64,000 nt of DNA. It comes from Bemisia tabaci (lineage: Eukaryota > Arthropoda > Insecta > Hemiptera > Aleyrodidae). The translations under genes and the position numbers were made by a program. The stretch spans positions 12,796,295-12,860,294 of the forward strand of contig NC_092799.1 of the NCBI RefSeq assembly GCF_918797505.1, read 5' to 3'. Shown here piece after piece: positions 29,524 to 39,816 of the stretch; within the stretch, counting starts at the first letter, position 1; each line of letters begins with the position of its first letter. A model generated the notes under the pieces. The model saw only the letters and a program-made list of their open reading frames with translations, made no database searches and had not been told where the DNA came from.

Positions 29524-30203
29524 CAGACCTCCCAAAGCCAAGCTGTTGCATTTTACTTAGAGCTTAAACGGAAAATGCTTATTTCAAAGTCACGAGTAGA
29601 ACTTGGAACATTTCAATTAAATTTCAATATTGAATTCGCATTTTTATAGCATTGACACTGAAAAAATGTCGATGCACTCAATCAGTACCAAGGCGAAGCA
29701 GCAGGGCCTTCGTTTGGAAAAAAAATCACTCTGCGCTCAAAAGAAATTGACTTTCTTGTGATGTTGGTTTGCGGCTGATCTTTCAACTTTTTCCTTCACA
29801 AACGATGACCCCCTTTCAGCAGGCAAGCCTCGATTCGGCAAGGAATGTCAAAATGTATTGAAAACGTAACTTGTGATGTAGATTGAATTAATAATAACCG
29901 GAACTCTCCACAGTAATTGAAATGTACAGTATCAAAACGCACAACTCACAATCAGTATGTTAAGGTGGTTTTAAGTCCCTACGGCTACGTGAAAGTGGGC
30001 ATTTAACGAGATATAGAACGAGTCTTTAAATGACAACATCCGCAAAGACATGAATTAAAATTCCATCAAAAAATGACACTCGTTAAAAAATGTTCAAGCC
30101 AATGGTGAGTTTATTGTTTTGACAAGCAGACCAACAAGTTTACCCCCGAAAATGTTGACACATGCGGTTAGGATTTACCCATCATGTATTGATGATGTTT
30201 TAG
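29524..30203 (+). other. Remainder of intron 4, nothing recognised
   Basis: AT-rich intronic sequence up to the acceptor gatgttttag at 30203. Confidence 0.5.
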
Positions 30204-30364
30204 CTGAATATCAAGATGTCCTCATGGCTGTGGTACCTTTTTTCCACAGCACTGGGTTGACCTGCAGTTTGCTCAACGGGATAGCCAACTACGGTAAATT
30301 TGTCTCATTCTCCAAGTTTGATCCAGTCTCGTATTTAAAAGGCCTCAAGAACCAAAAACCAAGG
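30204..30364 (+). CDS. Ligase gene 1, coding exon 5
   Basis: Last two bases of codon 294 and residues 295-347: AEYQDVLMAVVPFFHSTGL, then SLLNGIANYGKFV and LKGLKNQKPR. The His in PFFHSTG corresponds to the conserved active-site His of this family. Acceptor gttttag, donor CCAAGG|GTAAGT, phase 0. This exon is separated from the P-loop exon by the 11.2-kb intron. Confidence 0.88.
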
Positions 30365-30649
30365 GTAAGTCCACGTCTCCAAATAAAAATCAGTGTCATA
30401 AACATTTGGATATTCAAGTGCAGCTATGGCAGTGCGGATCCCGCTACAGAAAGAAACGCTACTTTTACTATGTTGACTCGCAATCATTTCAATCTGATCC
30501 TTTAAATTTTTTATTTGACCACACACCTCTCAAGAATCTTTAAGTTCTTGCCATAATGGAGTAAAGACAGTTGGGAGAAGTACAACTCCTATTTTTTGGG
30601 GGAAAATTGATGTTTTCCACTTATCATAAGAAAGACTGATCCTATATTT

Positions 30650-30785
30650 GGACTAATTTTGCAATTAAGAACTATAAATTTCGGCCCGGTTTTAAAACAA
30701 CGTATGAGCCATTAGTTTCCCTGTGCACGAAAGTATTTTTTCAGATGAGTTAGAATTTATAGCTCCAAATTGCAAAATGCAGCCC
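30650..30785. mobile_element. Short GGAC-type MITE in intron 5
   Basis: GGACTAATTTTGCAATTAAG to AAATTGCAAAATGCAGCCC. Inner arms around AACTATAAATTTCGG and GAATTTATAGCTCC. Flanks ATTT/ATTC. Confidence 0.55.
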
Positions 30786-31239
30786 ATTCAACATTCCCTA
30801 CTTTCACTCACGAAAGAATGTAGTCAACTCCATTTCAATGTTGTCAAATTTCCTCAAGCATATTGCATATTAACCGGAAAAATCTTGGGGATTTCTAACT
30901 GGAAATTTCACTGATTTTTCCTCAGACTTCATTAAAAAAATCAGAAAATTCTGGATACAAATTCCACAAGAACATTCTTGTAAAATTTATTAATTGATTG
31001 AGTCAATTGGGCAACCTTAAAATGGAGTTACGTTCTTTCGTGCGAAAGATGACGATTTCTATCACCTCAATCTGGAATATTTCGTAATTGGTATATTATT
31101 GACATGAACCGAAGGTTTAGAACCACGAAGACAATTGGTAGACTAACGGTGAGAAACAGATCCGTATGTAAAATTTTCCTCTACTTTATTCATTTCAATG
31201 ACTTTTTATTTTTATCATTGTATTTTATATCTGTTTCAG

Positions 31240-31420
31240 TCAGTTACGTGTGTTTGCGCTCCACCCTTAACTTTGTTCTTGGGAGCTCACCCCGCAGTAA
31301 CGCCTGAGCATTTGGAATCCGTCAGGTACATTTTCAACGGAGCAGGGCCGGTTGGTCAGTCCGATGTGGAAAAATTGATCGCAAAACGACCAAATAAGGA
31401 TGGGTTTAAATTCTTTAATG
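31240..31420 (+). CDS. Ligase gene 1, coding exon 6
   Basis: Residues 348-407 plus one base of codon 408: SVTCVCAPPLTLFLGAHPAV, RYIFNGAGPVGQSDVEKLI and DGFKFFN. The NGAGPVG segment is a family hallmark of the adenylation domain. Acceptor ctgtttcag, donor AATG|GTAAAT (phase 1). Confidence 0.88.
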
Positions 31421-31620
31421 GTAAATTTACAGTATTTAACATTAAGAAAAAAGTAAAACTTCCATAAAAAAAAATTCTCTACTGAGAAACATAATGAGAT
31501 TAACAAAAATTAAATTAAAAATTACTTATTAAGAGAAAATGTTGAGTAAATGATTTTATATTGTGAGTCAACCATTACTTAACCATCTGGATTATTTGGT
31601 TAAATACGTTATCTCTATCG

Positions 31621-31905
31621 AATTATGGACTTATGGTGGAATGAGGGGAAAAATATAACGATGGCTGAAGTGCGACACCACGTGCCTCCATTGCGGTGTT
31701 TCAAAATCTCCACTCCTATAGTTTATTTTTTCGAAGAGAAACTAGTCAACTTTGTAGCTGGAAATTTATACAGAATATTCAACCAACAGAGGAAAAAAAT
31801 CAAGGGACTTTATAAGAAATTATGATGACTTGTTTTCCAAGGAAAAAATAAAGTATGACTGGGAGTCTACAACGTCGCAAACGGAAATACGTGGTCTGGA
31901 ACTTT
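31621..31905. repeat. Dispersed repeat, copy in intron 6
   Basis: Shares ACGATGGCTGAAGTGC, TCTGCAACGTCGCAAACGG-like and AAAAAATAAAGTATG segments with 53865-54110. Shorter inverted fragments of it occur at about 53130-53250. No terminal repeats recognised. Confidence 0.45.
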
Positions 31906-32548
31906 AGGCATCGAATGGCAGGGTTTCAGGACATTTTGTCAACGATTTTTTGTCCGCGCACCTTTTTTGTCCAATAGTTTACGCCCACTCGTAAAATAAG
32001 CAACAGCGACTTGGTTCAAGCGTTATATTTTAGTCTGTACGTAAAATTATTGACAGTATGGAAATGAGAAATTGATAGAGAAGGAGGTGTTGTTATGGTT
32101 GCTCTTTTTCTAAGTGAAATGTTATTACTTTCTCCTTTTGAATCATCTTTTTAAATTCTCATGGTGAATATTAGGTTTTATTTCTATCCTTAAAATATTC
32201 GATGCACAATATACCTTATATATATTTAGGTACTTTTCTTATTTTTTTAATTTTTTCTTTACGAAATTATTACTTCATTTTGAAAACATTTATATTTTTA
32301 AAACGTAACAAATATTTGTAAAACCTTTTTCAAGCGACATTAAGCTCAATGAGCCGCAGTTGTGCCGACAGAAACTGCAAAAATGATTAAAAGAGGGGAA
32401 AAAACCAAGAGGCACGCAATCTTTAGTTTTAACCCATTTGTACATCGATCTGTTAGAGTCAAATACGTCAAATTTTGAGCGTTTCGCTGTGCGTACACCT
32501 CGCTGCAGCACAATAAAAGCACAACATGTAAAGAAAAAATTAAAGTGC

Positions 32549-32985
32549 TTTGGAAATCATTAAATTTGATACGGAACCACCAATATTTAAAAAAAACACA
32601 TTATATTATTATTCTCATTATTTGATAAATTGATACATATTTTTCCCCCATCAATTTAAATGAGAATAATCAATGCAGAGTGTGCTAACATTTCAAAACC
32701 ATAAGTTAAAAAACGCTGAATATGCGAGTATAAATATTAAAGCCTAACTGAGCGGAGTGGCGTGCTGCCAGCGCGAGAGGCTCACTGGCGCCTACAAACC
32801 TAAGTGGATACTTCACGCATTGCACAATGCTTGAAGTATCCACTTAGGTTTGTAGGCGCCGATGCGCGTTTTGTATTGGACGAAATTGAACGTATTAAGA
32901 ATGACAGGCATCCTTTAGAAGTACAGATCTTTCCTCACAAAATAAATCAAGATCCTCATCGTACACAGGAAAAATCTAAGAGCCT
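32549..32985 (-). mobile_element. Worn partial CCCTGGTAAAAATTGGC element with variant palindrome
   Basis: Resembles the middle of the elements at 7362, 38861 and 56073, without the outer tips. Its palindrome (32787-32860) reads CCTAAGTGG where the others read CCTAACAGGG, and the opposite arm has changed to match (CCACTTAGG). Confidence 0.6.
32787..32860. repeat. 74-bp palindrome with co-changed arms
   Basis: GGCGCCTACAAACC to GGTTTGTAGGCGCC around ATTGCACAAT. It differs from the other copies at several stem positions, mostly in a pair-preserving way. Confidence 0.75.
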
Positions 32986-33491
32986 TTAGCTGAGGCAAAT
33001 ATAGAGGTTTATCCGGTTCAGGTATAACAAGGTGGGAATTTCTTGAAAGATAATTAAGTCATGTTACACCAAAGAGGTGTTGAGAGATTTAGTGAATTTT
33101 TTTCTCATGGAATTAACGCTCCCCCATTTTTACCAAAACTCTCAACTATATAATATTCTCCGTTGGACCAAACAGACAAAACAGAAAAACAAGCAAACCC
33201 TCGTTCTTCCTAGACATTATACATTTTCATCGTCGTGAGCAATTGTCATTTACACGTGGGCCAATTAACTTTGGGTCTCAACTGCCACGTGGACCAAAAC
33301 TTCCGTGCCGAAAAAACGCGTGGACGTAAATTACTGGAAAAAACAGGTGCTCAGACAAAAAATCGTTGACGAAATGTCCTATAACCAATGGCAGGACATC
33401 AATCTCTTTGCAATCCCGTTGGAAATTGTCTTCAAAATGTTGTACTTATCTGATGTAATTAATTGACGGTGAATATGTTTTGGGCTCACAG

Positions 33492-33661
33492 CTTATGGGT
33501 TGACTGAAACCTCACCGGTCGTCTTTCTACCCAAAGAGACAACCGCTTCTCTGGTGACAGTTGGATCGCCTGTGTCTGGTTCTCAGGTCCGGGTGGTTGA
33601 CGAAACGGGGAAGAATCTTGGACCCAATGAAAAAGGAGAACTGTACGTCAAGGGCCCACAT
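33492..33661 (+). CDS. Ligase gene 1, coding exon 7
   Basis: Codon 408 completed, then residues 409-464: AYGLTETSPVVFLPKE, GSQVRVVDETGKNLG, GELYVKGPH. YGLTET is the ATP/AMP-contacting motif of ANL enzymes. Acceptor ggctcacag, donor CCACAT|GTAAGA (phase 0). Confidence 0.9.
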
Positions 33662-33955
33662 GTAAGAGGATTATACTTTTTCCAAAATTTTGTGATAAAT
33701 AAGATGAAACAGTATTTATTCAAAACATTTCTGGAGCATTTATGGCATGGCTCGGCAGGAAAGTCCAACCGGTGGTATCACGAAGAATTGGAGGCGCTTT
33801 TAGATGGCACAAATGGACATTCAAAAATCAAATCTGATGCGCTCTAAATCTCCATCCTCCAAGAATACGTAGTAATGAAAATATGTTTTTCGAGCCATCC
33901 ACACCTTCATACAGCCGCTTTCATGAAGATTTTTCATGAAAATTGACTATTAGTT

Positions 33956-34094
33956 GGACTGCATTTTGCAATTTGGAACTATAAATTCTGACCCGGTTTT
34001 TAAAAATAACGTATGTGCCATTAGTTTCCCTATGCACATACGTGTTTTTTCAGATGAGACAGAATTTATAGCTCCAAATTGCAAAATGCAGTCC
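33956..34094. mobile_element. Short GGAC-type MITE in intron 7
   Basis: GGACTGCATTTTGCAATTTG to CAAATTGCAAAATGCAGTCC, with long arms around AACTATAAATTCTG and AGAATTTATAGCTCC. Flanks AGTT and GGTT. Confidence 0.65.
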
Positions 34095-34277
34095 GGTTGA
34101 CGAATGGTTAATGTAATTGGCTATTAGGTTCTCAATTTCATATTCAATTTATTGCTGTGAAATATTTACGCATATAAAGCGCTTTACCATCGGGCCAATA
34201 CATCCTTCTATGTTTAATGGGAATTTTTCACCATCAAGTGGAAACTATCCCATAGTCTAGTTTGGGCAAAAATAATT

Positions 34278-34646
34278 GGACGTTTTTCTATCAAACAGAC
34301 CTATGTGCAGGTGAGAAATATAGGGTGTGCTCGCTAGTTCTCTGGCCGCAAGAGTGAATGAGAATAATAAAGTGCCAGTGACGTCGACGGAGATGGATGC
34401 CGTCTTGCAGCTCGCCTCGTTGGTCATTAACTCATGAGCCCTGTCCACAACGCTCTCGTGCCATCCTCGCGGCTCATAAATCCCCCATTCAGTTAGCACA
34501 TAGGTCTGTTTGATGGAATGAAAAATCCCGCTTTGCCAATTCTTCAAAAGGAATCACGTCCACTTTTACATTGTTTCTTATGCAGCTTCGACGAGCACAC
34601 CCCATATTTCTCACCTCCACACAGGTCTGTTTGATAGAAATAGTCC
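34278..34646. mobile_element. GGAC-tipped foldback, 369 bp
   Basis: Arms begin GGACGTTTTTCTATCAAACAG and include GGTGAGAAATATAGGGTGTG. The right arm is the complement, ending CTATTTCTATAGTCC-like. AATT is duplicated at 34274-34277 and 34647-34650. A 96-codon minus-strand ORF spans it but is only repeat sequence. Confidence 0.7.
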
Positions 34647-34672
34647 AATTATCTGCCATAGATTCTCTATTT

Positions 34673-35067
34673 AGACTGCATTTTGAAATTTGGAACTAAA
34701 ATTTACGGCTCAGTTTAAAAAAAAACCTATGTAACATTAGTTTCCTTATAAACATACGTGTTTTTACGGATGAACCAGAAATTTTTGTTCCTAATTGCGA
34801 AATGGATCGCGTTAAACAGAAAGGAGCCAAGCCACATCAGCTATTGCCAAATTTAACAGGGAAATTTAATTTTTTACGAGAGAACGTCTGCGCAGATTCC
34901 TTTGAAAATTTTAAGGAATTTGCCTTGTATTATGGAGAAAATTCACTGAAATTTGCACAAAAATCCGCACAACCATTTTCATGTAAAAAATTAAATTGCC
35001 CGATTAAATTTGGCAACAGCTGATGTGGCTTGGTTCCTTTCTGTTTAACGCGGTCCAAATGTAGTCC
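34673..35067. mobile_element. Short GGAC-type MITE interrupted by a second MITE
   Basis: The outer element runs from GACTGCATTTTGAAATTTG to GTAGTCC. The 253-bp element at 34804-35056 is inserted near its right end. Confidence 0.6.
34804..35056. mobile_element. Long-TIR GGAC MITE, copy 2, nested
   Basis: GGATCGCGTTAAACAGAAAG to CTTTCTGTTTAACGCGGTCC. Flanked by AAAT (34800-34803 and 35057-35060) taken from the host MITE. Confidence 0.8.
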
Positions 35068-35242
35068 ATTCAGATAAACTTCTTTCCTGTATACAAATTG
35101 ACTTTTCGAGGATTTCAAATCTTTTCATTGGATTTTATCGCTGTAAGATTCCCTTTCCTGGATACTTTGCTACAAGGAATTTCTAATTTTAGTGTCTAAT
35201 TTTCCCTGATGTTCGAATATTTCATTATTTTGATTTGACCAG

Positions 35243-35398
35243 GTGATGAAAGGCTACCACAAAAACGAGGCTGCAACCAAGGAGGCGTTCGCCGAAGATG
35301 GTTGGTTTCGGACGGGAGACATGGTTTACTACGACGAAAACTGTGAATTCTACATCGTTGAGCGGCTTAAGGAGCTCATCAAAGTCAAAGGTTTTCAG
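35243..35398 (+). CDS. Ligase gene 1, coding exon 8 (hinge region)
   Basis: Residues 465-516, phase 0 at both ends: VMKGYHKNEAATKEAF, WFRTGDMVYYDEN and YIVERLKELIKVKGFQ. The TGD Asp binds the ribose hydroxyls, and the xRLKELIK stretch leads into the mobile C-domain. The family normally has V-D-R here; this protein has V-E-R, a conservative change. Confidence 0.92.
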
Positions 35399-35669
35399 GT
35401 AAATACTTCGTACCCTCCTTGCAAGATTTTTTGGTCGCTTTCAAGAACAAGATTTATGTTTCAATGTTTCTTGAGTGACGTTTTCGGTTTGTCCGAATAA
35501 CGAAGCTACGACATGAAAGAATCCCCAAATCTACGTTTCAACTCAGAGGTAATGAACAAGCATTATGTTTTACTTTTGAAATAGTATTCTTGGAGACGGG
35601 GAAAATTTAAGAGAACCCTTGAAATAATTAAGAACAGTTAACAGCAATTTATCTGTGAGCATTTAAGTA

Positions 35670-35998
35670 GACCGAAAGTATTTTCTCGAGAGTGAAAACT
35701 ATTTACTGGAGAGAGAAAAGTATTCTCTCGGGAAGAAAAACTATATTTCAGGAGAGATAACTCCAGAGAGAATAGTTTTACTCCATAGGGAATAGTTGTC
35801 CCTCCCGAGAGAATATTTTCTCTGGGGAAAATACTTGTCACTTCGGAGAGAATAGGATGTCTCTCCGGAGAGAACAGTCTTCTCTCCCCAGAGAATAGTT
35901 TTCTACTTTCTCCGGAGATAATAATTGTGCCTCCGTTTAATATTCTCTCTGGATAAAGTACTTGTCACTCCAGAGAGAATGGTTTTCTCTCACATTGC
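35670..35998 (+). repeat. GAGAGAATA degenerate tandem repeat in intron 8
   Basis: About ten palindromic units of roughly 30 bp built around CTCTCCGGAGAGAA and GAATAGTTTTCTC, each slightly different. Confidence 0.65.
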
Positions 35999-36284
35999 AT
36001 AATAACATTGTTCTCGCTTTGTAAGGTACAGCCATGTACTACGTTATTAGACACTCACAATTTTTTACTGTTTTATCTTACTGCACTGAAGAAGGCTGAG
36101 TTTTCGGGCGAAACTGATTGGTGATATTTATACGTGAAAATTAGCCTTATTATCCGCTATGTAATTTGCTTTGTTTTTGTATAAACTGAAAGAAAAACTA
36201 AGTATGAATGCAACATAAAATATATCGTGTTACAAATTTTCAGTCCTAAAAAATCCTCCTACAAATTTGTTGTTTGGAGGTTGT

Positions 36285-36940
36285 TTTCAATTCGCCTTCA
36301 GCTGCGTCCGCAGCAATTGTTGTTACGAATATGTTGTGCGTGCTGATCTCAGCGCATTACATACTTGACTCTTCGAAGGCGTTTAATGTGCGAAAGTAGA
36401 GCACCCTGTTGGAGAACAACAGAAGTGAGATTGAACGAATCGATTAATCCCTACTTCGTTCGTTCTCCGACAGATTGCGCTACTTGTGCAAAAAAAACGC
36501 CTTCAGAGAGTCGAGTATGTAATGAACTAGAATCAGCACGCACAACATATTCGTAACAACAATTGCTCCAGACGCAGCAGAAGGCGAATTGCTCAGCTAA
36601 AAAAAAAAGTATGATAGGAAGTCTGCATGTAACGAAAGGGTATGTATTCGATCGAAATGAATCCAACGAAGAATTAAAACGTGAGCCAACCAACACAGAT
36701 TCCAAACATATATATATATATGAGTCGCTCTTACAGCGCTCTTTGGCGCTTTACGAATTCCAAACATAAATTTAAAAAAAAAACTGATTAAAATCAGTAG
36801 AAAACTTGCGGTCACTGTGAAAATTTCAAATTGCGGTATCTCGAAATTAGGATCAGCCAAGATTTTGATTTTCAACGATTTTATGTCCGCAAGTACTATA
36901 GACTCACCCCCTGCAAACCGTTTATGGGTACTTTTTTTTT
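36285..36940 (+). repeat. About 650-bp repeat, inverse of 59460-60055
   Basis: A 310-bp foldback with TGTTGTGCGTGCTGATCTCA and its complement, plus a contiguous tail containing TCGATCGAAATGAATCCAACG and TCGAAATTAGGATCAGCCAA. The other copy has the same order in inverted orientation. A (TA)n run lies at about 36711-36720, and a TTC run follows at about 37023-37043. Confidence 0.65.
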
Positions 36941-37219
36941 CTTTTTTTTTTTTTTGCTTCAAGACCACTGTGCTTTCTATACAAGCAATAAAGAAAATTG
37001 CGTAAGAGGCCTATTGTCTTATATTTCTTCTTCTTCTTCTTCTTCTAACTTTTGACTAGGGCTGTGGCCCTGTTTGTCTAGCCTCTAAATTAGTAAAATA
37101 TGATGGCGATGAGAGAGATCACTTAATACTCCGGGGATGAAAGGCAGCTCTGTGCCCATCTCTTGTGTCTTATATTTGATGGCAAAAATTCATTTTAACT
37201 TTCTCACGGAATTTTTCAG

Positions 37220-37507
37220 GTGCCTCCGGCGGAATTGGAGTCCTTGCTAAGGAGTCACCCGGACGTTTCAGAGGCGGCCGTTGTAGGAGCGCCGGACGAG
37301 AGAGCCGGGGAGAGGCCGGTTGCCTTCATCGTCCCGAAACCGGGGTGCAAGCCCGACCACGAAGACGTCAAGGAGTTTGTGAGCAAGCACGTAGCCGAGT
37401 ACAAGTGGATCAAAGAGATAAAACAAGTCGAGGCCATCCCTAAGAACCTGTCAGGGAAAATCTTGAGGAGGCAGTTGAAAGAGGAGTATTTGGGCAAGAG
37501 CTCATGA
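37220..37507 (+). CDS. Ligase gene 1, coding exon 9 (C-terminal domain and stop)
   Basis: Residues 517-611 and TGA at 37505-37507. It carries VPPAELESLLRSHPDVSEAA, GERPVAFIV and the terminal NLSGKILRRQL with the adenylation lysine (596). GC content is clearly higher than in the flanking intron. It ends GKSS, so no canonical peroxisomal signal. Confidence 0.93.
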   Translation: MPPAELESLLRSHPDVSEAAVVGAPDERAGERPVAFIVPKPGCKPDHEDVKEFVSKHVAEYKWIKEIKQVEAIPKNLSGKILRRQLKEEYLGKSS

Positions 37508-38004
37508 CGCCAACCTGAAATTCAGTAATTCCGAGAGCCACACTAGAAAAAAAAAACACATCGGATCTAGAGTCTAGACTCTTGAAAACATTGACAAGAA
37601 AAAAATACTCTTGATTCATTCGGATTTTTGCTTGAATCAGAACGAAATCCGCTTAAATTAAGAGGCTTATTCTTGATTTAAGCTAGATTCTGATTGAATC
37701 AAGGGTACTTTTTCTTGTCGATGTTTTTAAGAGTCTGGACTCTAGATCCAATGAGTTTTTTTTTTTTTTCCAGTGCAGGGTAACATCACATGCGAAAGAA
37801 GAGAGAAAGAGTCGCCATCAACATCCAGGAAATACTTAATCCCAAGTCGCGGTGATCGCGATAAGTTACGATTTGATCGGAGGATGTATCGCGATTTTAT
37901 CGACGTCCACATGCCGTCCTTCTGACGTTAGGGCGTATCTTAATTTCCTCGTAAACCCTACTCTCCGTATGATTCCATGTTTTTTAGCGCTCAGGTGGAA
38001 ATAA
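37508..38004 (+). other. 3' UTR region of ligase gene 1 with possible poly(A) signal
   Basis: An AATAAA at 37999-38004 is the first clear hexamer after the stop. A 235-bp foldback MITE sits inside this region (37541-37775). The true cleavage site cannot be seen. Confidence 0.35.
37541..37775. mobile_element. CACTG-tipped foldback, copy 1, in the ligase 3' UTR
   Basis: CACTAGAAAAAAAAAACACA to TTTTTTTTTTCCAGTG, with arms GATCTAGAGTCTAGACTC and GAGTCTGGACTCTAGATC. Copies at 53552 and 61390. Confidence 0.75.
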
Positions 38005-38860
38005 AGATACGCCCTTGCGTCAGAGGGACCACCATTTCACACATACATTCGATCAATTTTTCGTTCAGGACAGCTGAATATTTCTCTTGTTGCGAGATGT
38101 TGAATTTTTTTAATTTTTTCCAAGAACGCTTTTGGAGCTGGGGGCATTCACCAGACTCCATTTGACGGAGTGCCTCTCTATGCTCCCCACAAAAAATGCC
38201 TGGTTTTACCATGATTATTGTTGAAGTTTAGTCGGGAACACTAAAGACAACTCTTAAAGAAGGAGAAACATGAATGGAAGCAAGTGTGTGCAATAGTGTG
38301 TATTTGTGAAATCAAAATAATCACTATCAAGTAGGTTCATTATTAATGCAAATAGGGATGCACTGGCGAACGCAGTGGGAAGAGGTATGAATAGATGATG
38401 ATTGATATTGGAAGCACGCAAAACACACCTAAGACTCCATTAATTATTCATGCAGCTTTATTTACACCGGTTGAAACATGTTTAGAAATGTCGCAACACT
38501 GTCGGATGCTGTTATTATAAATACATCCTTGATGCTTTTGAGAATTAAGATGCAAAAATTTCTCAAATATTTTAATTACGGTATCAATATTTGACAGCCT
38601 GTTGAATGTCAATTTTTTGTACTTTTCAATGTTCTGTTTTTTATTCAGGGTTTAATAAAATAATTTTATATCGTTAAAATTGATTCGTCTTGCCTTAAAA
38701 GAAACCCATTTTCCGATACCAACTATTAGTTCCATTAAAAAAATAAGAAAGCTTATCAAATCCCTCGCGTGCTATTTTCAGTTCTCAAGCGTTAGAAATG
38801 CAGACCGCAAATCGCTAAATTTCACTTAGATGCGTAGATGATACCTACTTTAAAAGATTG
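38005..38860. other. Spacer, nothing recognised
   Basis: AT-rich and ORF-poor. A second AATAAA occurs near 38655. Confidence 0.4.
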
Positions 38861-39816
38861 CCCTGGTAAAAATTGGCGATAAGAGCTGCGTTTCAAAATA
38901 CCATAGGAATTCTTATAGCCGGCTAAAGAGGGCTACAGAAAATCATAATATAGCTGGCTGCAGAATGCGGAGAAAATTATACGGCCGAGGTATACGGAGC
39001 GATAAAAAATTATGCAGCTCGGCTATAGTTCCTATAGCCGGGCTTTACACTTTATCGCCTGGCTGTTGCTTTTTCGCCATCGATTATAAAAGGCTATAAG
39101 AAATTGTGTAGAAATTCGTGTGCTTTGGAAATTATTAAGTTTGATACGAAACCACCTTAATACTTACTAAACACACGTTATATTTTCCTTTGATACATAT
39201 TTATTTTTCATCGCAATTAAAACGAGAATAATCCATATGGGATGGGCCAACATTTCAAAATCATGAGTTGAATAACGCTGACTCCGCCAGATTAAATATT
39301 AGAGCCTAACACAAAGCGGAGCGGCGACGCACTGGCGCCTACAAACCTAACAGGGATACTTCACGCGTTGCGCAATGCGTGAAGTATCCTGTTAGGTTTG
39401 TAGGCGCCAATGCGTGTTTTGCGCTGGCTGCCCGCTTGCCGCACCACAGCGTGCCACGGCGCTTGAAGCAACTATTTCACACCAGAGGTATTGCACAGTA
39501 TCATACGAAACTGAAGGCGCTCTAACATATTAGGAATGGCAGGCATCCATCAAAAGTACGGAGCTTTCCTCGCAAAATAAATCAAGATACTACGGCCCAA
39601 AAAGAAAGCAGTGGTCCAAAAACTCACTAAGTCCTAGCATTCGTAAATAGTAACGTTTAGCATATACTTTATCGCCTTATGTTGCTTAATCGCCATCGGC
39701 TATAAAAGGCTATAAGGAATTTTGTAGCCGGCAATAGAAGCTATTGGAAATCTTACAGCCGGCCGTAGGTCTATGGTATTTTGGAACACACATTCTACTG
39801 CCAATTTTTACCAGGG
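38861..39816 (-). mobile_element. CCCTGGTAAAAATTGGC element, copy B (inverted)
   Basis: Same tips and interior as 7362-8317, in reverse orientation, 956 bp. Its palindrome is at 39334-39408. Confidence 0.8.
39334..39408. repeat. 75-bp palindrome (core of copy B)
   Basis: GGCGCCTACAAACC to GGTTTGTAGGCGCC, centre GCGTTGCGCAATGC. One arm has lost a C relative to copy A. Confidence 0.8.

Larger units (their letters stand above)
13164..37507 (+). other. Ligase gene 1: complete 4-coumarate:CoA ligase/luciferase-like acyl-CoA synthetase (9 coding exons)
   Basis: Joining exons 13204-13518, 16481-16688, 17122-17240, 18755-18992, 30204-30364, 31240-31420, 33492-33661, 35243-35398 and 37220-37507 gives a 611-codon open frame with every phase matching. 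The protein is an ANL-superfamily enzyme: it adenylates a carboxylic acid with ATP, then transfers the acyl group to CoA. Visible motifs are the P-loop [11 protein letters not shown] (256-266), VVPFFHSTG (303-311), YGLTET (409-414), WFRTGD (485-490), VERLKELIKVKGF (503-515) and NLSGKILRR (592-600) with catalytic Lys596. The substrate cannot be read from sequence; phenylpropanoid or fatty acids are possible. Family members are usually about 540-560 aa. The extra length is an Arg/Ser-rich, acid-poor leader ending around LRYYSS, which looks mitochondrial. There is no peroxisomal SKL at the C-terminus (it ends KSS). Intron 4 is 11.2 kb because of the Penelope insertion. Confidence 0.85.

Noticed and set aside
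30119..30203. Upstream part of the open frame before exon 5
   Set aside because: It precedes the acceptor at 30203, does not resemble the ligase family and is intronic.
33500..33847. Ligase exon 7 extended to 33847
   Set aside because: The frame stays open by chance after the donor at 33662; the extension does not match the family, and exon 8 joins perfectly from 33661.
35670..35998. CRISPR-like regular repeat
   Set aside because: Units vary in sequence and length, have no unique spacers, and the context is a eukaryotic intron.
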